The notes below the pieces were generated by a model, which was not told the origin of the DNA, did no database searches, and saw only the letters and a list, made by a program, of their open reading frames with translations. From NCBI GenBank assembly GCA_021234155.1, contig JAJEKV010000062.1:2393305-2457304 (forward strand): a DNA stretch of 64,000 nt, read 5' to 3'. Each line of letters opens with the position of its first letter. The first letter of the stretch is position 1. This document shows, in pieces, positions 57,198 through 64,000 of the stretch. This DNA comes from Isoetes taiwanensis. Lineage: Eukaryota; Streptophyta; Lycopodiopsida; Isoetales; Isoetaceae. Both the position numbers and the translations under genes were made by a program.

Positions 57198-57762
57198 ATG
57201 AGCATTTTCAAAAACATACTTCCAGTCTCGGTTTCACCAAAGAATCCAGCCCAAGGCACTTTCGAATCATTCTCTGCTCAAACAGGGGTCTCGGCTTCGC
57301 CAAGATTCACAGCCCACAGTTTCGACCCATCTCTGTTCTCTGCTCAATCAAACAGCGATCTCAAATTCACTCTCGGGCTGACCAATCTGCATCCAAATAC
57401 GCAGTACAGAAAACTTCAGGTTCAGCCTTCTTTTCCGCCCACAGACGGTTCTCTAATCCTTACCCATTTGATACCAAAACAGGCATGTTCACTGGGGGTT
57501 TTGCAGGGGCACGGTCTGGTACATACGAAATTTCTGGAAAATATGCTAACAAGTGTGGAATTATAACGCTGTAAGGACTTTTCACACGGGAACAAACAAA
57601 CAAATCGGCCATAGCGAAACTGCCATGGAGCTCCTGGAAGCCAAAACAATATTTCGTGAACTCCCAAAGGAGCTGCGCTGCTTAATCTGCCCTAATCCGA
57701 AACCTGGCTTGATCTACCGAAAGGACGGAATCCGAAGCACCCTACTTCTAGGAGAACCCTAA
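57198..57762 (+). other. Two overlapping open stretches, unrecognised
   Basis: 57198-57566 (122 codons) starts MSIFKNILPVSVSPKN and is rich in Ser, Pro and Phe like a transit peptide. 57553-57762 contains MELLEAKTIFRELPKEL and ends at TAA. They are in different frames, and GC content is higher than in the flanks. They might be a 5' exon or promoter region of a minus-strand gene, or a small plant-specific gene. No domain is seen. Confidence 0.25.
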
Positions 57763-58086
57763 AGTGACAGCTCTCGAGCCTTGCATGCTATATTACAAAG
57801 TTTTTTTTTTCAAGGAGTTAAACCATTGTCTAAGTGCCATAAAAAACAATGAAAGCTTATGCGCACTCTAGATGTACGCATTAATACATCAATTAAAATA
57901 CGCCACAAAATCATAGCAAAACCTTAGTGAAAAGCGTACAAAAATACAAAAGTAACCCCCTGTTATTATGCTACATATTAGTTGTAGATTGACGACCCCT
58001 TTGCTGAAGTCATGAAATCCCTAATTGATAAGACTTGACGTGCTCATTTTTAGGAAGGTCAATCGCTTGGGACATGCGTGACTTGG
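57763..58086. other. Intergenic, no gene seen
   Basis: AT-rich flank of the foldback element that follows. Confidence 0.4.
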
Positions 58087-58303
58087 GTTGTTAAGGCGGA
58101 TAACACCCTCGAACTTGGGTGTTATGCCCTACTATAACAAGGCCCTCGTTTGTTATAATAAAGCATAACACCCTCGTTCCAGGGTGTTATCCCTCTCATG
58201 CATTGTATCGGAACGAGGGTGTTATGCCTTATTATAACAAACGAGGACCTTCTTATAGTAGGGCATAACACCCAAGTTCGAGGGTGTTATCCGCCTTAAC
58301 AAC
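58087..58303. repeat. Near-perfect foldback: 94-bp arms, 29-bp loop
   Basis: Arm 58087-58180 pairs with arm 58210-58303 with only three mismatches (about 97 percent identity). One mismatch would be a G.U pair in RNA on one strand. The arms run GTTGTTAAGGCGGATAACAC..CTCGTTCC. They contain internal repeats of 'ataacaccctcg' and its complement, so several alternative hairpins are possible. No target duplication is obvious. It is either a recent foldback MITE or an inverted-duplication hairpin that could yield small RNAs. Confidence 0.95.
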
Positions 58304-58753
58304 ATAGGCCCGAGAGTTTTATAGTGGTTTTGTGGTGGTTTTATGGTGGTTTTCATAACAAGCTAGGTGTTTATAGCCATTTGGCATAATAAACTAGGTG
58401 TTTATGCAGTTTTTAATGTGTTACTGGTGGGTAACACAGCTGAGATCTGATCTCAGCTTTAAAACTTGAGGGCCAGGTTGTTAAGGTATGGGACGAGTGC
58501 TTTATACAGCCTTCTCCCCTTACATGGCACAATCTTAGCCCTCCAATTCAAACATGGATGGCTAGATATCAGCCACAATTTTGCATTGTTGGTCTCTTAT
58601 ATTATGAATCTATCATTGATTGGTTTTCGATGGTCGGACATTGTTTTGCATTGTTGATCTCTTGTATTATGTACTAGGTAATTTCCATTGGGCGGAACAT
58701 TACGCCTTGTAAAGGCTCTAGCGGCTCCGTTAGACGAGGCGGTGCACGAGAGA
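58304..58753. other. Foldback flank, repeat-like
   Basis: Includes 'gtggttttgtggtggttttatggtgg' short tandem pieces (about 58324-58350), a palindrome CTGAGATCTGATCTCAG near 58440, and another GTTGTTAAGG (58477), the start of the foldback arm. This suggests the foldback sits inside a larger repeat. No gene. Confidence 0.45.
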
Positions 58754-59351
58754 TAATGACCGGTTGTTGCAAATTTCCAATGAACAGGCCCCACGTGGCA
58801 TTAGAAGCATGTTTTGCTGCTGCATTCTAGCTTCCTCACTATAGATCGATGCTTGCTGTAGATGCCTGATAAATGCTTTTGGACTTCATTCTTGTTTTTT
58901 AAGCAAAATCATAGCACATTATGCCCAGTTTTAACAGAGCTCTTGTAGATAGCAAAAACAGTCCTCGTTAAAAGTAGATGTTGTGCGAAGGATTCAATCC
59001 TCTGGAATTTCAGTTTCAGGAATGTATCTTGCCGTGCAATCCGACCTCTGCTGCTGTAGATTTAGCCCCTTCCATTTTGTGTGCAGAATGCATGTTGGTA
59101 CAGACATCAAAAACATCCGGGGAGAAGTGGTCTAGTATGATACCCCAGGACCAAGATCTCTGCAGACGATGGGATATAGCAGTTCTAGCAAGGTTGAAGG
59201 AGAGCAAAGCTGGAGGAATAAACAAATTGAAACTAGACAGGGAAGCGGCGCCGCTCCTTAAAATATGGAGAAAAATAGAGTTCTATTCCACCTTATAATT
59301 TTGGCGGAATGGGGGCGGAATAATGGCATAATTTGCAACAACCGGTCATTA
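58754..59351. mobile_element. MITE with 22-bp terminal inverted repeats, possible TA duplication
   Basis: TAATGACCGGTTGTTGCAAA plus TT at 58754-58775 is matched exactly in inverse at 59330-59351. If the outer TA is the target duplication, the ends are ATGACCGG..., as in Tc1/mariner-type (Stowaway-like) elements. The interior has a 106-codon open frame (58978-59298) with no recognised domain. A 'gattggttttcgat.gtc' phrase occurs outside both ends (58618 and 59360), which may be an older flanking duplication. Confidence 0.7.
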
Positions 59352-59866
59352 CGGATCGATCTTTGATTGGTTTTCGATTGTCTTGAAGCTCTTTGTTTCT
59401 TGTTGCATGTCTTATGCTATTACATTTGTCTTTGGACTTTGGTAATTCCCAAGTTTGGAACTAAGGCTAGATTTAAACCATAATTTAACAGAACGTGCAT
59501 TTGTAGTAGGCAAATAAAATGCGGGTGTTTTTTATTTCATTTATGAGGACAAAGACATTAACAAGATTATTCCATTTGAATGTATTATTCTAGGTCCTTC
59601 ATTGTTAATCTTTGCTTCCACCTTTGGTTAGAAATAAAAACTCAAGTGTTGAGCATTAACTTGGATCACCAACTTGCGTTCCAATTCACCCCATCTATAT
59701 CTAAATGTGCTCAATAAGATATATTTCATGGAGAAAGCACTAACAATAAATTAACCTTCATATGCATCAACTTCCAAATACATGCAATTATGCTTTATAA
59801 AGCACATATAACGTGAAGAGATAACCATAAAAGAGCTCATTACATGCCTTGTGCTACAATTGCAAA
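59352..59866. other. Promoter region of the cysteine-rich peptide gene
   Basis: TATAAA at 59795-59800 is about 70 bp upstream of the ATG. The segment from about 59715 to 59800 is duplicated at 60335-60420, upstream of the pseudogene copy. Confidence 0.5.
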
Positions 59867-60136
59867 ATGGAAAAGAAGGAGCTAGTGCTAGTATTTCTTG
59901 CAATGATGTTAATTGTAGAAGTAAAAGGGGATTTTCGTCCTCTTTGTGAGACTACCAAGATGTTGGAGATTATAAAGCCTTGCTTGATCAATCATGAGGT
60001 GAAATGTTGTGGCTTAGCTTCCAAATTGGCAATATGTCTCTCTGATGAAAGAATTTCTACTGTTGTTAGTGAATTATATCACAATTACCTTTGTGAAGTA
60101 TGTAGCTATCCTTCTCCTTCGTGTCCTTATATTTAG
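59867..60136 (+). CDS. Small secreted cysteine-rich peptide
   Basis: 89 codons, single exon. A hydrophobic N-terminus (LVLVFLAMMLIVEVKG, residues 6-21) fits a signal peptide cut near residue 21. The mature part has eight Cys in the order C-x11-C-x7-CC-x8-C-x18-C-x2-C-x6-C. Such patterns occur in secreted plant peptides stabilised by disulfides. The spacing is not that of lipid-transfer proteins (no CxC) or classic defensins; a distant link to prolamin-like/ECA1-type reproductive peptides is possible but unproven. The start at 59867 is the only ATG in frame before the signal peptide. A frameshifted paralogue lies 1 kb downstream. Confidence 0.7.
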   Translation: MEKKELVLVFLAMMLIVEVKGDFRPLCETTKMLEIIKPCLINHEVKCCGLASKLAICLSDERISTVVSELYHNYLCEVCSYPSPSCPYI

Positions 60137-60264
60137 CTATTTGCATTACCCGTAGTATAGCATAACTATATAATTACCATGTTGTGCTAATATTTCTCAA
60201 TAAAGCATGCCCTTATTTCTCATACTTTTGGCATTATGGCATGAGTTTAGCACTTATTACTTAA

Positions 60265-60266
<2 letters not shown>

Positions 60267-60293
<27 letters not shown>
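60267..60293. repeat. Poly(T) tract
   Basis: A run of about 27 T. It may mark the A-tail of a minus-strand retroposon or be slippage; no matching body is identified. Confidence 0.85.
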
Positions 60294-60295
<2 letters not shown>

Positions 60296-60334
60296 TGTCT
60301 AGTTCATTTGCCAACATGTTCAAAGTCCATTGAC

Positions 60335-61195
60335 AAATTAAAAGATATATTTCATAGAGGAAGCACTAACAGTAAATTAACCTTCATATGCACCAACTTC
60401 CAAATACATGCAAACATAGGCACATACATTCAAAGAATAGAATAGAATAGAATAGTTTTTTTAACGTCCACGAAGACCAATAGGTCATGGGACCCATACA
60501 ATGGGCTAGTACAATCATTACTACTAGGATTAAAAAACCCCTGCCTCGAAAGGTTTTCAAGGGAAAAACCTTTGCAGTAATGATGATACTAGACAAGCTT
60601 AGATAATGACTACTGAGGGCTCAGTAATTGCAGACGTTTATCTAGAACCTCAAGTATGTATAATGCCAAGTCATGCACAGATGGTGCGCTGAGAAGTTGT
60701 GGAAGCGTGGAATGGGATGCTAAGGTCGAAAAATGATTCCGGACTATCTCAAAAGCAGGGCAACTCAGAAGAGTATGGCTTTCATCTTCAATAACCTGTA
60801 ACTGGCAACAGGCACATAGTCTCGCTTCTCGCGGCAATTGCGGCCGCTCCCATCTACCTGTCTCAATCCGTAGCCTGTGGGACCCCGTGCGAATTGATGC
60901 AAAATTGAAAAGAAGGGGCATATACTAGTATTTTTTGCAATGATGTTAATCATGGAAGTACAAGGTAATTTTCCTCCTCTTTGTCTAACTACAAAGATTT
61001 TGAAAATCATAAGGTTTTGCTTGATCAATCATGAGGTGAAATATTGTGGGTTAGCTTCCAAATTGGCACTATGTCTCTCGGATGAACATAACATATTTTC
61101 TTTCATCTTATCTTATCTTATCTTTCATTTTACCTTTGAAAAGTATGTAGCTATCTTGATGTCCTCACATTTAGCTGATTCCATTACACTTAGTA
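60335..61195 (+). pseudogene. Duplicate of the cysteine-rich peptide gene, interrupted by a LINE fragment
   Basis: 60335-60420 copies the upstream region of the intact gene, and 60905-61120 copies its coding start. The initiator ATG has become TTG and one G is lost four bases later, putting a stop into the signal peptide. The frame then continues with LINHEVKYCGLASKLALCLSDE, where the CC pair is now YC, and is lost after that. The LINE fragment at 60440-60903 lies between promoter copy and coding copy. Confidence 0.85.
60440..60903 (-). mobile_element. LINE 3' fragment (reverse transcriptase zinc-binding tail)
   Basis: The minus strand from about 60903 encodes SHRLRIETGRWERPQLPREA, then CACCQLQVIEDESHTLLSCPAFEIVRNHF, with the C-x2-C..H-x4-C zinc-binding arrangement that follows the reverse transcriptase. 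It ends with a stop at 60610, then a 3' UTR and an A7 tract (T on plus at 60457) next to (TTCTA)n. It is 5'-truncated, as is typical. The wording differs from the plant L1-type fragment at 10890. Confidence 0.75.
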
Positions 61196-61245
61196 TAACA
61201 AGAAATTTATCGCGGCGACATAGGCCGCCGCGAACATTTTTCTTA
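61195..61245. repeat. Possible CACTA-type transposon end with hairpin
   Basis: 'acaagaaatttat' followed by CGCGGCG, ACATAGGC, CGCCGCG resembles the CACTACAAGAAA-plus-GC-hairpin ends of CACTA elements. The matching other end was not found. Confidence 0.35.
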
Positions 61246-62712
61246 CCGACTCGCTTATAGTTTGGAAATTTGTCTGAAGTTGGATCTGTGTGTAATCCAC
61301 CGCCCCTTCTGGATTCTATTCATGCGAGGTTAGAAGGATGTGAATATTTAATGTATGTGGGATAATTTGCAAGTCAAAGTTGAATTAAACATTTCACGTC
61401 TACAATTGAGGTAGCAAACCTTGAGCGCGCTGTGAACATTTCTTTGAATCTGTACGTGAGATTCGACCAACTCTTAATGTTCAAGTTTTTTTTTTCTTCC
61501 GTATATTCAAGGAAGGGAGCACCTTACAGTGCAACACCCCCCACACGATGATACTCATTCAAGGTTTAGTGGTGCAATGCTCGCTTAGTAATGAATTTGC
61601 CTCAGCTTAAAACAGTTTCATTGCAATGTTTGGCTTTCTTTAGGCTTCATGATGTAAGTGATGGTATGCAATGTTATCAAGGATTAAATCACGGCACGTG
61701 CAATAATGCTAAAATATTTAAACCCTTTTTTGCAGTGCAATAATGCTAAAATATTTAAACCCCTTTTTCCATTAGACAAACCGCTATGTGGATAAAGCAA
61801 TAGAAACAAAATTTTGCATTGTTTTGATTGTTTCCAATTGTTTCCAAGTTGTAGATTGTGAATGGTAAAGTTATGTTTGCAAAACAATTGTTATGCCTAG
61901 CAATCGTTGTTGTTATAGGTCCAATATTATGCACCAAAACAGATTTGAACCCAGTCGCACTAAAAGGGATGGTCGGCAAGACAACTTTTTGTGTTGGCAT
62001 CATACATGTGGATTGTAGACACCATACAATCTAGTAGCAGGAACATGCTCGAATACATGTTAATACATGTTATACCTAATCCTTAGAGGAATACATTGTA
62101 GATTGGAAAACAACATAGCACATGCAATAACATAACATAACATTATAATAAATTCCAAAAACATAAATGAGGTACATACAACTAAGTTGTGGTGTAATCT
62201 GCATAAAACTTTGACATTTTCTTATTTATTTTCACATTACAATGGCACATGGGCAACCCAAAAGATTTCCAATAACACCTCCAGTTAGTAATATTTTAAT
62301 CTGAGCAACGCCAATGAGATAGGTCTTTTCTGACATGCAATAGCTCATGTATCAGCAATATATCGTGAGTAGTGCATTATCCAACCATCCAAATATATCA
62401 AAGAAAAAGAATTTCTGTATTTTCTTCTTCAAGACGTGTATGAGAATCTCAAACCATCAAAGATGTTGTTGACTATTTGCAAAAGAAAGCTGATAGAACT
62501 TCAGAACATAAACACTCATGTTATGATTGGCTACCAATTTCCAATACTTAAAACTTGAAGCAAAAAGCACTGGGCATTATATGAAACCATTTTCAAGAAA
62601 AAATCCAAAGTTCAAGTGTGTTGAATATTTGAGCTAAGGAAAGACGCAAATAATTACATATGAAAATGTCCTATCGGGGGATCATGATGGTAAAACAGAA
62701 TAGCAAACACAC
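61246..62712. other. Intergenic, with a short tandem repeat
   Basis: At 61700-61770 a ~37-bp unit ('gcaataatgctaaaatattt'...) is repeated twice. Otherwise there is no gene. Confidence 0.4.
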
Positions 62713-62806
62713 AAAATTCGCGCAGCTTTAGCGCCTACCTGGAGCCTAGGTTGGTTGGATAAAATTCGCGCAGCTCTAGCGCCTACCTGGAGCCTAGGTT
62801 GGTTGT
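62713..62806. repeat. Two 48-bp tandem units
   Basis: AAAATTCGCGCAGCT..GCGCCTACCTGGAGCCTAGG at 62713 and again at 62761, with one mismatch in the shared part. Locally GC-rich in an AT-rich context. Confidence 0.9.
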
Positions 62807-63269
62807 ATGGTTCTGCCTGTTACTTTTGTTCCTTCTTAAAGCTTCAAGAGCTGCTTGCGATTAATCAGTGGCACCAACTGCCTTCATGGAAAAACATAAA
62901 CATTTTTGGATTGTGAGGTGAATTAAAAAATCCGAAGCATTGATATAGATAAGCAAAAACATAGAAAAGACAGACTAGCACATTCCATTCTCTCATTTTC
63001 TCAAAAACCTGTCTTGCATCTTCCAGATTGTTTCACAACTCTTTTACATGCTTTATGAGCAATACGATGTTCCAAAACATCAAGTAATATTTAAACAGAA
63101 AACATAAATCACAGAGGTAAGTACATAACCTTTTGATAGACCTTGATATGAATCTGACATGAATATCTGGAGAAGTCTGAAGAAATATTAAGAGCAAACC
63201 TATACCAGATTTTGTAAATTCTTCTACACAGATCAGTATGTCCAGAGCTAAAGTAGCTCGTGCAGATGT
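62807..63269 (-). other. Probable 3' UTR and flank of the TPR gene
   Basis: No frame is seen. The position is directly downstream of the stop codon of the minus-strand exon at 63270. Confidence 0.35.
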
Positions 63270-63480
63270 TTAAATAGGCAGCCCTTGATATTTTTTCTCT
63301 GAATTTGGTAATGACAGAAGATCTTCAAGCGTGTTAGTTTTCCTCATTCGTGAGCATCCAACTTCTCTTAGAAGAAACATCAGGCGTTGTCTTTCATGCT
63401 CACCGTCTGGGTGCGCAGTGCCAAGATCTTCTTCCTTAACCTCCAATACGCTCTCCAACAACTTTATGGAATCATCTACC
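63270..63480 (-). CDS. Last exon of a kinesin-light-chain-like TPR protein (partial gene)
   Basis: An acceptor TATTTTGCAG (63481-63490) precedes a 69-residue end: VDDSIKLLESVLEVKEEDLGTAHPD, then RQRLMFLLREVGCSRMRKTNTLEDLL. It matches the C-terminal TPR region of plant kinesin-light-chain-related or nephrocystin-3-like proteins (REEKLGTA(N/H)PD..DEK.RL..LLKE.G..R.RK..SLE.LL). The stop TAA is at 63270-63272. Upstream exons are not visible in 63491-64000 and probably lie beyond the window. These proteins are helical adaptors; the specific partner is unknown. Confidence 0.72.
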
Positions 63481-64000
63481 CTGCAAAATAGAAGATTGAC
63501 GATAAGGCAGAATGTCTCTATTTTTGCGTCTTACTACTATGCTTTCCGATGGTTGTCCTTGCTTGCAACATCATGGAAATATAGAGTAAATTTTTAAAGC
63601 AAACTGGCTTTGCTTTTAGTTATGTTAGTCTGTTTCAAATAATAACTAGAAAAGGTAAGAATGAGATTTGGCACTGGCTGCTCAAACTCCTGTTTATAAG
63701 ATAATTATCAGCATAAGACTACTCATGTGGCAACCAGTGACATGAACGATCTTCCAGCCAAGCAAGGTTTGCATTTCTAATGTAGCAAGCCAGTTTAGAA
63801 TCTGCCCTGTTAGTTTGTGGTTTTGGATGTTCTTATCTTCTTCTATAAGAGCATATGTGTATATCTTGTTGCAGTAAAGACAAGTTCAAGTAATATTTCT
63901 GAAGGCGCCGTTGTGACTCCTCAAGAAATCAATTATGTTTCTAGAATGTGTTCTCTTGTTCTTTGCTTCTTTGATTTTTGTTTCTCTACATAATTTATAC
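63481..64000 (-). other. Probable intron of the TPR gene
   Basis: AT-rich, no open frame with TPR-like sequence on minus. Read as the last intron, continuing past the window edge. Confidence 0.35.

Noticed and set aside
59867-60136. Lipid-transfer protein or defensin
   Set aside because: The eight Cys lack the CxC of lipid-transfer proteins and the CSxxxxC/GxC pattern of defensins.

Overview
This window reads as nuclear DNA of a land plant, most likely a seed plant. The evidence is a plastid-type single-domain rhodanese gene, an LRR receptor kinase resembling Arabidopsis At2g24230, a REM-type B3 gene, PPR remnants, chromodomain-bearing Ty3/gypsy elements, a Ty1/copia element, plant LINE tails and a nuclear rDNA fragment. 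The species cannot be fixed from sequence alone. Intron sizes (about 60 to 1030 bp in the rhodanese gene) and the REM B3 family fit an angiosperm better than a conifer, but that is inference.

Layout. At 1.1-3.0 kb lies a decayed, inverted 26S-ITS2-5.8S-ITS1-18S fragment outside any array. At 4.07-6.37 kb is a seven-exon rhodanese gene whose splice phases join cleanly into 212 codons. From 6.4 to 12.4 kb are intergenic repeats: a GATCCCGG-rich cryptic repeat, a 38-unit TTA microsatellite and a LINE 3' end. From 12.4 to 38.5 kb is a nest of LTR retrotransposons. A copia element (12.4 and 26.2-29.7 kb) is interrupted by a 13.1 kb gypsy chromovirus that has a 5-bp target duplication (TTATC), and by a 546-bp solo-LTR-like piece. 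A second gypsy fragment (30.2-32.7 kb) abuts an inverted, truncated relative of the 13.1 kb element (32.7-38.5 kb). At 41.2-43.9 kb is an intact single-exon 915-codon LRR receptor kinase. From 47.6 to 52.3 kb is a decayed gene with an FCP1/NIF-like phosphatase region, split by a 1.18 kb LINE-like insertion. From 53.1 to 55.6 kb is a B3 gene whose 5' half is tandemly duplicated. The last 8 kb hold fragments of a WRNIP1/MgsA-type ATPase and a PPR gene, a near-perfect 94-bp-arm foldback, a MITE, a small secreted cysteine-rich peptide gene with a LINE-interrupted pseudogene copy, and the last exon of a kinesin-light-chain-like TPR gene.

The most unusual feature is inside the 13.1 kb gypsy element. 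Between its primer-binding site and its capsid region lie about 4.3 kb of extra sequence, built as two similar modules. Each module has two 65-71 bp stem-loops closed by GTCTCAC/GTGAGAC, then a TATAAATAG box, a leader of about 110-120 bp, an ATG and a (now broken) charged reading frame, then an AT-rich stretch. I read this as possible extra transcription units carried by the element; this needs testing in other family members.

The genes do not form a pathway. The intact ones (rhodanese, receptor kinase, cysteine-rich peptide, TPR exon) are independent loci separated by transposon-rich DNA.
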